In this document: one piece after another, positions 9,103 through 19,385 of the stretch | Layout: each line of letters opens with the position of its first letter | How positions within the stretch are numbered: the first letter of the stretch is position 1 | Source: Streptomyces triculaminicus | Lineage (GTDB): Bacteria; Actinomycetota; Actinomycetes; Streptomycetales; Streptomycetaceae | DNA length: 64,000 nt | NCBI RefSeq assembly: GCF_017349075.1 | Contig: NZ_JAFMOF010000005.1 | Location: forward strand, 496,001 to 560,000 | Direction: 5' to 3' | Made by a program: the position numbers and the translations under genes | The notes under the pieces: model-generated | Databases searched by the model: none | Told to the model about the DNA's origin: nothing | Seen by the model: the letters and a program-made list of their open reading frames with translations, nothing else

Positions 9103-9163
9103 ATGCGCTCCTCAACAGGTCGTCAGCGGGGCGGCGCCCGTCTCTCTCCACCGTAAACGCAAG

Positions 9164-9204
9164 CGGGCAGGTTGAGGGTTCCTGTGGAACCCTCAACCTG
9201 CCCG
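9164..9204 (-). terminator. leuS terminator
   Basis: A perfect 19-bp stem (9164-9182 with 9186-9204, loop TGT) lies immediately after the leuS stop codon. No long U-tract follows on the minus strand, which is common for actinomycete terminators. Confidence 0.75.
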
Positions 9205-9225
9205 TAGGGACAAACCCCTAGCGCG

Positions 9226-12108
<2,883 letters not shown>

Positions 12109-12181
12109 CGTCCTCTAAGCTCCATCGATCGTCGTCTCTGCCTGCGCTGCGATATTCCGGATTTCTGAGTCCTTCAGAAAT

Positions 12182-12206
12182 GAAAAAGCCCCTCGCACAG
12201 GAGGGG
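12182..12206 (-). terminator. Attenuator terminator in the leuS leader
   Basis: On the minus strand CCCCTC, a 6-base loop and GAGGGG are followed by CTTTTTC: a compact intrinsic terminator between the leader peptide and leuS. Upstream, 12222-12239 can form an 8-bp CCGACCGG hairpin nested inside a longer AGCCGCGC/GCGCGGCT stem that overlaps the leader stop. The layout fits ribosome-mediated attenuation. I have not computed competing folds. Confidence 0.75.
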
Positions 12207-12249
12207 ACAGCCGCGCCGATGCCGACCGGACGTCACCGGTCGGTGCTGA

Positions 12250-12288
12250 TCAGCGCGGCTCGCTAAGCAGGAGGCGTACGGCACGCAT
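12250..12288 (-). CDS. leuS leader peptide, 12 residues with three consecutive Leu codons
   Basis: ATG at 12288 gives MRAVRLLLSEPR and then TGA. The three leucines use CTC, CTG and CTT; CTT is rare in this GC-rich genome, which would sharpen the response to charged tRNA-Leu. The stop codon lies at the base of a long stem and the terminator hairpin at 12182-12206 follows. The position, about 140 bases upstream of leuS on the same strand, fits a classical attenuation peptide. Function is inferred from this arrangement. Confidence 0.8.
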   Translation of the reverse strand: MRAVRLLLSEPR

Positions 12289-12426
12289 GGGGTCAGATTA
12301 CCGCAGCGGCGGAAGGTACCGCACAGAGGCAGGGGCCCTGCAGACGCTAGCAGCGGGGCACCGCCGCGCACCGGGGTTGCGCGAACCGGACCGCGGCACT
12401 CGAACAGCTGCCTAGCGTGCCGGAGC

Positions 12427-14301
12427 ATGGACCTCCAACGCTTCACCGACCAGACGGCGGGCGTGCTGACCCTGGTCTCCCTCACCGCGACCGTCGTCTG
12501 GGGGCTCGTCGCCACCGGCCGCACGGTGCTCGGGCCGCGCGGCCGGCTGCTCGCCCAGGCCGTGCACCGGGCCACCGCCGTCGGCGCGCTCGGCTTCCTG
12601 CTCGTGCACATCACCGTCAAGACCGCCGAGGCGCACGCCACCGTCCTCGCCGCCCTGCTGCCGTTCGCCGGCGGGGTGCGGGGAGCCGGCGGTCTCGTCG
12701 GGCTGGGCTCGCTCGCCGCCCACCTGATGGTGCTGGCCGCCGCGACCGGCACCCTGCGCAGCGTCTTCGCCGGGCACGCTCGCGCCGCCCGGCGCTGGCA
12801 CGCGCTGCACGGCTGCGCGTACGCCGCCTGGTGCGCCGCCGTCCTGCACGGGCTGAACGCGGGCCGCCCGGCCGCCGGTTGGGTCACCGCGTGCTACGCG
12901 CTGAGCCTCGCCGCGGTGGCCGCGGCGCTGCTGATACGGCGGGCCCGCAGGCCCTTGCGGTCCTTTCTGCGCCTCCCCCAGTGCGTCCGCGCCCGGCAGG
13001 GGCGCACGCGGCGGGCAAGGAGCCCCCGCCCCGCCCCCTGCCCGTACCCGGGGGCCGCCCCGGCGCCCGGATCCCGGACGCCGAGCGGGCCGGGATCACC
13101 TCCGGACGGCCCTCATGACCGCTCCCTGCCCGAGCTGCCCCATGTCCTCACCCTCGGGCTGCCCCGCCTGACGGCCGGCTTCGAGACGGCCGAACGGCTG
13201 GACCGCCGGGCCCATCTGGCGGTGCACGGCACGGCGCCCCGGCTCACCGAGGACGAGCTGACCCGGCTGGCCGAGGCCGTCGCCCTGCGGGGACGCGGCG
13301 GCGCGGGCTTCCCCTTCGCCCGCAAGCTGCGCGCGACGGGCACGGCGGCCCGGCGGCGCGGGGAGCGGCCCGCCGTGGTGGTCAACGGCTGCGAGGGCGA
13401 GCCCGCCTGCCGCAAGGACGCCGTACTGCTCCGGCGCGCCCCGCACCTGGTGCTGGACGGCGCGCTGCTCGCCGCCGAGGCGCTCGGCGCCGCGAGCCTG
13501 GTGGTCGGGGTGACCCGGCCCGCCGCCGAGGCCTCCGTGCGGGAGGCACTGGCCGAACGCGGCCTGACCGACCGGCGCGGGCGGGCGCTGCGCGCCCGGG
13601 TCGTGCGCGTCCCCGAGCGCATGGTCTCCGGTGAGTCCTCCGCGCTGCTGCGCGCCCTCGGCGGCGGCCCCGCGCTCCCTCCCGGCCGGCGCGCCCGGAC
13701 CAGCGAGGCGGGCCTGGGCGGCCTGCCCACGCTGCTGTCCAACACCGAGACCTACGCCCAACTCGCCCTCGCCGCCCGCCTGGGCGCCCCCGGCTACGCG
13801 GCGACCGGCACGCCCGACGAGCCGGGCACCCTCCTGCTCACCGTCTCCGGGGCGGTGCCCTGGCCCCGCGTGGTGGAGGTGCCGGGCGGGGCGGCGCTGT
13901 CGTACGTCCTCGCCCAGTGCGGCGCCGAGCCCGCTCCCGAGGGGGTGCTGGTCGGCGGCTACCACGGCGCGTGGCTGGACGCGGCGGCGACGACCGGGGC
14001 GGTGCTCTCGCGGGACGCCCTGGCGGCGCGCGGCGCGAGCCTGGGCGCCGGGGCGGTGCTGCCGCTGCCCGCCGCGACCTGCCCGCTGGGCGAGGCGGTG
14101 CGGGTGGCGCACTGGCTGGCGGCGGAGTCGGCGGGGCAGTGCGGGCCCTGCCGGACGGGCCTGCCCACGCTGGCGGGCGCGCTGGCGGACGTGGTGGCCG
14201 GGGGCGGGCGCGGCGCCCTGGAGGCCGTACGGGAGGCCGCCGGGGCCGTGCGCGGCCGGGGGCGTGCGGGCACCCGGACGGGGCGGCGCGCTTCGCGCTG
14301 A
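12427..14301 (+). CDS. Cytochrome b-like membrane domain fused to a NuoF-like Fe-S oxidoreductase; frame probably disturbed
   Basis: The open frame encodes 624 residues. Residues 1-175 form a four-helix ferric-reductase/cytochrome b-like unit with His pairs His47/His61 and His128/His141 placed to hold two hemes. After a Pro/Arg/Gly-rich linker (about 190-235), residues 240-610 resemble the FMN/NADH and Fe-S part of NuoF: LRGRGGAGFPFARKL, VNGCEGEPACRKDA and QCGPCRTGLP, the last supplying cluster cysteines. The frame ends abruptly in RAGTRTGRRASR, while the family sequence continues in another frame. In the linker, a different frame reads more like protein and ends in TGA overlapping an ATG at 13115, so two originally separate genes may be artificially joined. 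Likely electron transfer to a membrane heme; the substrate is unknown. Confidence 0.7.
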   Translation: MDLQRFTDQTAGVLTLVSLTATVVWGLVATGRTVLGPRGRLLAQAVHRATAVGALGFLLVHITVKTAEAHATVLAALLPFAGGVRGAGGLVGLGSLAAHLMVLAAATGTLRSVFAGHARAARRWHALHGCAYAAWCAAVLHGLNAGRPAAGWVTACYALSLAAVAAALLIRRARRPLRSFLRLPQCVRARQGRTRRARSPRPAPCPYPGAAPAPGSRTPSGPGSPPDGPHDRSLPELPHVLTLGLPRLTAGFETAERLDRRAHLAVHGTAPRLTEDELTRLAEAVALRGRGGAGFPFARKLRATGTAARRRGERPAVVVNGCEGEPACRKDAVLLRRAPHLVLDGALLAAEALGAASLVVGVTRPAAEASVREALAERGLTDRRGRALRARVVRVPERMVSGESSALLRALGGGPALPPGRRARTSEAGLGGLPTLLSNTETYAQLALAARLGAPGYAATGTPDEPGTLLLTVSGAVPWPRVVEVPGGAALSYVLAQCGAEPAPEGVLVGGYHGAWLDAAATTGAVLSRDALAARGASLGAGAVLPLPAATCPLGEAVRVAHWLAAESAGQCGPCRTGLPTLAGALADVVAGGGRGALEAVREAAGAVRGRGRAGTRTGRRASR

Positions 14302-14636
14302 GCGCGCTGGCGGCTTTCACCGACGACCTGGCCGCGCACGTCCTGGGCGGCGGCTGCGGGCGCGGCACGGCCGGGGTGCTGCCGCTGCCGGGCCCGGGCG
14401 GCGCGGCGGCGGGCGACGGGAACGGAGGCGGTGGCGGGGAGCGGCTCGCGGTGGACTGGACCCTGTGCGAGGGGCACGGGCTGTGCGCGGGGCTGCTGCC
14501 GGAGCTCGTTCGCATGGGAGCGGACGGATTTCCCTCGCTCGCGGACGCCGGGGTGCCGGATCACTTACGGAGCCGGGTGCGTCGGGCCGTACGCCGTTGC
14601 CCGGCGCTGGCCCTGCGGCTGGACCGCGCGCCGTAA
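14259..14636 (+). pseudogene. Frame-shifted continuation of the NuoF-like protein with ferredoxin domain
   Basis: Directly after the G5 run at 14258-14262 the minus-one frame reads GACGHPDGAARFALSALAAF, the expected continuation of the NuoF-like protein including its fourth cluster cysteine. It then reads GGGCGRGTAGVLPLPG and a small ferredoxin: VDWTLCEGHGLCAGLLPE, ending RRAVRRCPALALRL. There is no start codon of its own, so it is the tail of the upstream gene separated by a single missing base. It is either a sequencing error or a real lesion that would remove an Fe-S ligand and the ferredoxin domain. Confidence 0.75.
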
Positions 14637-14658
14637 ACCACCGCACGCCGTCACGCCG

Positions 14659-14699
14659 AAAAACAGAGAGCGGGCCGTCCATCGGACGACCCGCTCTCT
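14659..14699 (-). terminator. Terminator downstream of the first tRNA-Ala
   Basis: A stem of GAGAGCGGG with CCCGCTCTC plus inner CGTCC/GGACG pairing lies at 14666-14698. It is followed on the minus strand by TGTTTTTC. It is placed directly 3' of the tRNA gene. Confidence 0.85.
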
Positions 14700-14704
14700 C
14701 ACTG

Positions 14705-14777
14705 TGGAGCTAAGGAGAATTGAACTCCTGACCTCCTGCATGCCATGCAGGCGCTCTACCAACTGAGCTATAGCCCC
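14705..14777 (-). tRNA. tRNA-Ala, anticodon GGC
   Basis: A 73-nt cloverleaf: acceptor GGGGCTA pairs with TAGCTCC, discriminator A, D-arm GCTCAGTTGGTAGAGC, anticodon stem CCTGC/GCAGG with loop ATGGCAT (anticodon GGC, reads GCC), and T-loop TTCAATT. The 3' CCA is not encoded. It is identical to the second copy at 15289-15361 and is followed by a strong terminator. Confidence 0.97.
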
Positions 14778-14929
14778 TTGTTCTGTTTTCGGCCGGGGTT
14801 TTCCTCGCGGTCTCCCTGGCGACACGGATTACATTACACGGACCTCCCCCCCATCCGCCAAATCGGTGGGTATCACGGCCCATCTCGGGTCGATATGACC
14901 GATTTTCACCGTGGCGTCAGACCGTGGCG

Positions 14930-15163
14930 TCAGGCCGTGGCGAAGGAGTAGAACCTCTTCAGGGCGCAGTGCTCGTCGAGCAGACGTCCGTAGATCGGCT
15001 CACCCTCGAGCTCACGGTAGGTCTCGATCGGGTCGCCTTTTATGATCAGCGCCCGCGCGCACTCCACACACCAGTACTGGTACTCGGAGTTGAGCGGCTC
15101 CATGTCGCGAACGATCGGCGTTCCACTGCCGCACCAGTCGCACTTCCGGCTGTGAGCACCCAT
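14930..15163 (-). CDS. Small zinc-ribbon protein, function unknown
   Basis: A 77-residue protein (MGAHSRKCDWCGSG at the N-terminus) with two CxxC knuckles, CDWC near residue 8 and CVEC about 24 residues later, consistent with one zinc site. The rest is charged (KGDPIETYRELEGEPIYGRLLDE). ATG 15163 is preferred over longer in-frame starts that would run into the tRNA. It is sandwiched between two identical tRNA-Ala genes on the same strand and may be co-transcribed with them. The family is conserved in Streptomyces, as far as I recognise it; nucleic-acid or protein binding would be a guess. Confidence 0.8.
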   Translation of the reverse strand: MGAHSRKCDWCGSGTPIVRDMEPLNSEYQYWCVECARALIIKGDPIETYRELEGEPIYGRLLDEHCALKRFYSFATA

Positions 15164-15288
15164 GGGACAGCTCCAACCCCCTCCCCTTCGGCAGCGTTCA
15201 CTCCCGCCGGTCCGATTCTGCCACGGGACCACGCGGGAACAGCAACAATCCCGCCCCCCTGTGATCGGGAGACGGGATCGTCGAACTG

Positions 15289-15361
15289 TGGAGCTAAGGA
15301 GAATTGAACTCCTGACCTCCTGCATGCCATGCAGGCGCTCTACCAACTGAGCTATAGCCCC
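15289..15361 (-). tRNA. tRNA-Ala, anticodon GGC (second copy)
   Basis: Identical over all 73 bases to the tRNA at 14705-14777, including anticodon loop ATGGCAT and lack of encoded CCA. It lies about 510 bases upstream of the first copy in the direction of transcription, with the zinc-ribbon gene between them. Confidence 0.97.
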
Positions 15362-15484
15362 GCTGTTCTCGGCTCCCCCGGAGGTTTTCCCCCGCGTTCC
15401 CCGCGAACAAGAAGAACTTTAGCCTGCGACCTGCCCAGATGTGAAATCGGGCCTCAGGAGCCCCACGGAGGCCACCGCAAGGCC

Positions 15485-16138
15485 TCAGTCGTCGTCGCCG
15501 AGGACCGGTTCGGGCAGCGTCCCGGCGTTGTGCTCCATCAGGCGCCAGCCGCGCGCGCCCTCGCCCAGCACGGACCAGCAGCAGTTGCTCAGGCCGCCCA
15601 GCGACTCCCAGGAGGAGGACTCCAGGCCCAGCAGCCGGCCGATGGTGGTGCGGATGGTGCCGCCGTGGCTGACCACGACGAGGGTGCCGCCGTCCGGCAG
15701 CTTCTCCGCGTGCGACAGCACGACCGGAGCGGCCCGGTCGGCCACCTCGGTCTCCAGCTCGCCGCCGCCTCGCCGCACGGCCTCGCCGCGCTTCCAGGCC
15801 CTGTACTGCTCGCCGAAACGCTCGATGATCTCGTCGTGCGTCAGGCCCTGCCACACGCCCGCGTACGTCTCGCGCAGCTCGGCGTGGTGGGAGGCGGCGA
15901 CGCCCGTGACGGCCGTCAGCTCGGCCGCGGTCGCCCTGGCCCGCGAGAGGTCGGAGGCGACGATCGCGTCCGGACGCATCGAGGCCAGCAGGCGGGCGGC
16001 CCGGCGCGCCTGGGCGACGCCGGTCCCGGTCAGCTCGATGTCCGTGGAGCCCTGGAAGCGGCGCTCCACGTTCCATGCGGTCTGACCGTGGCGCCAGAGG
16101 ACGATCCGGCGGCCGCGGGCGGCCCCGCCGCCGCTCAG
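15485..16138 (-). CDS. Histidine phosphatase (phosphoglycerate mutase-like) family protein
   Basis: Branch-1 histidine phosphatase. The catalytic motif is LWRHGQTAWNVERRFQG near the N-terminus, with the second His in VVVSHGGTIRTT and the supporting ELRETYAGVWQG segment. Length is about 217 residues if translation starts at CTG 16138, which overlaps the rsfS TGA as CTGA, mimicking the usual ATGA/GTGA coupling. The only in-frame ATG upstream is at 16252, deep inside rsfS. Orthologues I know begin just here with MSG, so a CTG start is my preferred reading. The substrate is unknown; the location beside rsfS and nadD is conserved. Confidence 0.85.
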   Translation of the reverse strand: MSGGGAARGRRIVLWRHGQTAWNVERRFQGSTDIELTGTGVAQARRAARLLASMRPDAIVASDLSRARATAAELTAVTGVAASHHAELRETYAGVWQGLTHDEIIERFGEQYRAWKRGEAVRRGGGELETEVADRAAPVVLSHAEKLPDGGTLVVVSHGGTIRTTIGRLLGLESSSWESLGGLSNCCWSVLGEGARGWRLMEHNAGTLPEPVLGDDD

Positions 16139-16575
16139 CTGAAGTCTCCGTCCGCGTCGCCCGCGGCGGCCTGGGCCTGGGCGTGCGCCTCGGCCTTGCC
16201 ACGCGTGGCGACGGCGTCGGCGGGCAGCTCGATCTCCGGGCAGTCCTTCCACAGGCGCTCGAGGGCGTAGAAGACGCGCTCCTCGCTGTGCTGCACGTGC
16301 ACGACGATGTCGACGTAGTCCAGCAGCACCCAGCGGGCGTCGCGGTCGCCCTCACGGCGCACCGGCTTGACGCCGAGGTCCTTGAGCAGCCGCTCCTCGA
16401 TCTCGTCGACGATCGACTTGACCTGGCGGTCGTTGGGGGCCGAGGCCAGCAGGAAGGCGTCGGTGATCGACAGTACGTCGCTGACGTCGTAGGCGATGAC
16501 GTCGTGCGCGAGCTTGTCGGCGGCAGCCTGGGCGGCGGCCTGGATGAGCTCGATGGAGCGGTCCGTGGCGGTCAC
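16135..16575 (-). CDS. rsfS: Ribosomal silencing factor RsfS
   Basis: Binds L14 and blocks subunit joining when nutrients are scarce. The 146-residue product has the family core: KLAHDVIAYDVSDVLSITDAFLLAS, NDRQVKSIVDEIEERL and WVLLDYVDIVVHVQ, with a low-complexity Ala/Gln tail. The start is GTG 16575 (MTATDRSIELIQ). Its stop overlaps the proposed start of the phosphatase gene, so the two are coupled. Confidence 0.95.
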   Translation of the reverse strand: MTATDRSIELIQAAAQAAADKLAHDVIAYDVSDVLSITDAFLLASAPNDRQVKSIVDEIEERLLKDLGVKPVRREGDRDARWVLLDYVDIVVHVQHSEERVFYALERLWKDCPEIELPADAVATRGKAEAHAQAQAAAGDADGDFS

Positions 16576-16671
16576 AAGCCATGCTTTCGTAAAGAGGGTC
16601 AGTACCTCTCAAGGGTCTCACGACCCGCCGACAGCACTCCCGGTGTTTTCCGCCTCGCCCCCCGGGCCCGC

Positions 16672-18150
16672 TCAGCGCGTGCGGGGCGGGTAGTCCCGGC
16701 CCAGGACCACGGCGACGTCGGCGTGCGCGGGGATCTCGCCCCGGCGCACCGCGCGCTCGGGAAGGCCCAGCGTCCGGGCCACCTCCCCGGCCTCGGCCGC
16801 CCGGCTCCCCTGGGCGTAGAGCACCGCAGAGGCCGCCTGGGGCGCCCTCGCCGAGCCCGCGCCGATGAACGTGTAGCCGCCGTTGGCCAGGGTGACCCGC
16901 GCCGCTTCGGCCGCTCCCCCGTCTCCTGTGGCGTTCTTCACGCTCACCCGGGGCGGGGCGTTCCGGGCGGCGTCCCGGGCCGCGCCGCCCAGCACGTCCT
17001 CGATCAGGGTGTCGGCCGCCCGGCCGCCGAGCGTGCCGTCCGCGCGCACGGGCAGGACGGTGGTCTCGTACGAGCCCGCCTTCGCCTTCGTCGCGAGGCG
17101 GGCCAGGCAGGCGCCGAGCTGCTCGGGGCCGAGGGAGGGGTCGGGGATCTGGGCGAGCGCCTCGACGGTCGTGGTGGCCGCCCGCGGGTCGCCGGACATC
17201 TTCCGCAGCACCGCCTGCATGACCCGCCCGAACCGCGCGAGCTGCGGGGTACGCCCCTCGCCGGCCGCCCGGTAGGTGGCGTAGGCGACCGCCGCCCGGC
17301 CCCCGAGGCTCTGGCCCTCGCCGGGGGCCACCAGCAGGCGGTCGCCGGGACGGGGGCCCGGCACGGCGGTGTCCGTGTCGACGGTGACGCCGCCGACGAG
17401 CTCGACCAGGTTCTCGAGATAGGGGGTGTCCAGCCGCCAGCTGCCCTTGATGTCCGTGCCGAGCAGGGTGTTCAGGGCGTCGCGGGTGCCGCCCGTGCCC
17501 TCGTCCAGCACCGATCTGCCGAGCGTCGTCGCGCCGCCGCCCTCCCCGGACACGGCGAGCGAGTCGGGCAGCAGAAGCGTGGTGCCCTTGTGCGCGCCCT
17601 CGTCGTCGACCAGCAAGGCGGTGGAGCTGTCGCCGCCTTGGGTCTGCCGCAGATGGACGATGATCACGTTCCGCTCGCGCACGGCGCCCGCCGCCGACCC
17701 GTCCCTCTTGTCGTCGCCCCCGGACAGCAGGAGCCAGGTGACGCCGCCGACGACGGCGAGGCCGAGCGTCGCGGCCAGGGCGCGCACGCGCTTGCGGCTC
17801 CTGCGCCGGCGCTCACCCCGGCGCTCGGCGCGGCTCTGGCTGAACGTGAGCCAGTCGATGACGTCCTGGGACTCCTCGTCCGGCTCCTCCACGAAGGAGA
17901 ACTGCTCGGTGCGGTAGTCCGGGGCCGGCCGGGGCTCGGGAATCTGCGCGGAGGCGGGGCCGGGAGCGGAGGCGGGGGCGGAAGAGGAGACCGGGGCAGG
18001 AGCGGGGCCGGGCTCGGGGCGGCGTGGCCCGGGCGGCTGCCCGTACCGGTCGTCGTACGCGCGCTCCGGGGCGTCAGGGCGGTACACGGGCCGCCCGTAG
18101 GCGTCGTAACGAACCTGCTGTCGCGGCCGCGAATCCTGTCGGTCGTTCAC
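16672..18150 (-). CDS. LytR-CpsA-Psr family cell-wall polymer transferase (PdtA-like)
   Basis: A 492-residue single-pass membrane protein: a cytoplasmic Pro-rich N-terminus of about 170 residues, a basic stop (RRRRSRKRVRALA), a membrane helix (TLGLAVVGGVTWLLL), an extracellular LCP domain with diminished versions of the usual Arg-rich motifs (YATYRAAGEGRTPQLARFGR), and a C-terminal LytR_C domain (RVSVKNATGDGGAAEAARVTL). LCP enzymes ligate lipid-linked polymers to peptidoglycan. In S. coelicolor, as I recall, the LCP protein at this locus is PdtA, which attaches polydiglycosylphosphate and affects spore wall; orthology is inferred from synteny. The start is GTG 18150. Confidence 0.88.
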   Translation of the reverse strand: MNDRQDSRPRQQVRYDAYGRPVYRPDAPERAYDDRYGQPPGPRRPEPGPAPAPVSSSAPASAPGPASAQIPEPRPAPDYRTEQFSFVEEPDEESQDVIDWLTFSQSRAERRGERRRRSRKRVRALAATLGLAVVGGVTWLLLSGGDDKRDGSAAGAVRERNVIIVHLRQTQGGDSSTALLVDDEGAHKGTTLLLPDSLAVSGEGGGATTLGRSVLDEGTGGTRDALNTLLGTDIKGSWRLDTPYLENLVELVGGVTVDTDTAVPGPRPGDRLLVAPGEGQSLGGRAAVAYATYRAAGEGRTPQLARFGRVMQAVLRKMSGDPRAATTTVEALAQIPDPSLGPEQLGACLARLATKAKAGSYETTVLPVRADGTLGGRAADTLIEDVLGGAARDAARNAPPRVSVKNATGDGGAAEAARVTLANGGYTFIGAGSARAPQAASAVLYAQGSRAAEAGEVARTLGLPERAVRRGEIPAHADVAVVLGRDYPPRTR

Positions 18151-18199
18151 GAGCGCCCCTCGCTGCCCCTCGAGCCGGAGACGGCCGTCGCGGTCGCTC

Positions 18200-18811
18200 T
18201 CAGCCGTCGTGACGGTACAGCTTGCGCTTGTCGATGTAGCGCACCACACCGTCGGGCACGAGGTACCAGACGGGCTCGCCCTGCGCCACGCGGGCGCGGC
18301 AGTCGGAGGAGGAGATGGCCAGGGCGGGGACCTCGACGAAGGAGACCCGGTCCTCGGGCAGTCCGGGGTTGGCCAGTATGTGGCCCGGTCGGGTGACACC
18401 GATGAAGTGCGCGAGCGAGAAAAGCTCCTCGGTGTCCCGCCAGGTGAGGATCTGCGCCAGCGCGTCGGCGCCGGTGATGAAGAACAGATCCGCGTTCTCG
18501 TTGAGGACGCTCAGGTCCCGGAGCGTGTCGGTGGTGTACGTCGGGCCGCCGCGGTCGATGTCGATGCGGCTGACCGAGAACTGTGGGTTGGACGCGGTGG
18601 CGATCACCGTCATCAGATAACGGTCCTCGGCCGGCGACACCAGCTTGTGGCTCTTCTGCCACGGCTGCCCGGTCGGTACGAAGACCACCTCGTCGAGGTG
18701 GAACTGCGAGGCCACCTCGCTCGCGGCGACCAGGTGACCGTGGTGGACCGGATCGAACGTTCCGCCCATCACGCCGAGCCGCCGCTTCACGGGCCCTGTC
18801 TGCTCTCCCAT
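18200..18811 (-). CDS. nadD: Nicotinate-nucleotide adenylyltransferase
   Basis: Adenylates nicotinate mononucleotide in NAD synthesis. The 203-residue product has RRLGVMGGTFDPVHHGHLVAA with the nucleotidyl-transferase HHGH at 23-26, the substrate loop around FVPTGQPWQKSHK, and the C-terminal ISSSDCRARVAQGEPVWYLVP signature. The start is ATG 18811. It lies 50 bases upstream of the LCP gene on the same strand, so they are probably in one operon. Confidence 0.96.
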   Translation of the reverse strand: MGEQTGPVKRRLGVMGGTFDPVHHGHLVAASEVASQFHLDEVVFVPTGQPWQKSHKLVSPAEDRYLMTVIATASNPQFSVSRIDIDRGGPTYTTDTLRDLSVLNENADLFFITGADALAQILTWRDTEELFSLAHFIGVTRPGHILANPGLPEDRVSFVEVPALAISSSDCRARVAQGEPVWYLVPDGVVRYIDKRKLYRHDG

Positions 18812-18866
18812 GCGTGCAGACCCTACTGGGCGCGGTGACACCCCGGGTCCTCGGGGACCGGCGGGA

Positions 18867-19028
18867 TCAGCGGTCGCGGTTGAAGCGGGTGGTGACCCAC
18901 AGCAGGAACAGCAGGATGACCAGCGCGGCGCCACCGGTCATGTAGGGGCTGATGCTCTCGTGGGTGTCCACGTGCTCGCCCTCGGAGGCGAGGCTGACGA
19001 GGGCGTTGTGCGCGGAGGCGATGATCAC
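18867..19028 (-). CDS. Small single-pass membrane protein (53 residues)
   Basis: GTG 19028 opens a 53-residue product: a short soluble N-terminus (MIIASAHNALVSLASEGEHVD), then one membrane helix (about residues 32-46, GGAALVILLFLLWVTT), and a basic FNRDR end. This topology and the tight placement between nadD and another tiny membrane protein support a real gene. It resembles small conserved Streptomyces membrane proteins at this locus. I give no function; association with the neighbouring wall machinery is a guess. Confidence 0.72.
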   Translation of the reverse strand: MIIASAHNALVSLASEGEHVDTHESISPYMTGGAALVILLFLLWVTTRFNRDR

Positions 19029-19123
19029 GGCAGGACCTATCCGGGATGGGATCGGGTGGAGACTTCTGCCACATCGTATGCGGGGCGCGTCGGCGGGCTC
19101 ACGCCGACTCCGCGGAGAGGCGG

Positions 19124-19294
19124 TCAGTCCTTGTCGCGGTACCCGCGCAGCAGGAACCAGGCCACGAGCACGATGCCCACCACGCCGACGATCAAAACCG
19201 TGCGCAGCACCACACCCGGCCCCTGGTCGCCCTTGGAGACGGCGAGGAGCTCGGTGAATCCGGAATGCGCGGTGACGGGGTCGATGACTGCCAT
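19124..19294 (-). CDS. Small single-pass membrane protein (56 residues)
   Basis: ATG 19294 gives a 56-residue protein: a soluble N-terminal half (MAVIDPVTAHSGFTELLAVS), one membrane helix (about residues 29-49, VLRTVLIVGVVGIVLVAWFLL), then RGYRDKD with positive-inside charge. The longer in-frame start is rejected because it would run into the M48 gene start. It forms a pair with the 53-residue protein downstream. Function is unknown. Confidence 0.72.
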   Translation of the reverse strand: MAVIDPVTAHSGFTELLAVSKGDQGPGVVLRTVLIVGVVGIVLVAWFLLRGYRDKD

Positions 19295-19385
19295 GTCCCC
19301 ACGGTAGCCGTGTCGGTGGTACGGCCTAGTCTGGGGTCCTGAAGCCGGGGGACGGGCCATGATCAAGCCCACTGAGGGGGTCTCT

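Noticed and set aside
18823..19074. Arg/His-rich 83-residue frame between nadD and the small membrane genes
   Set aside because: It overlaps the 53-residue membrane protein in another frame, has no family and has poor codon bias.
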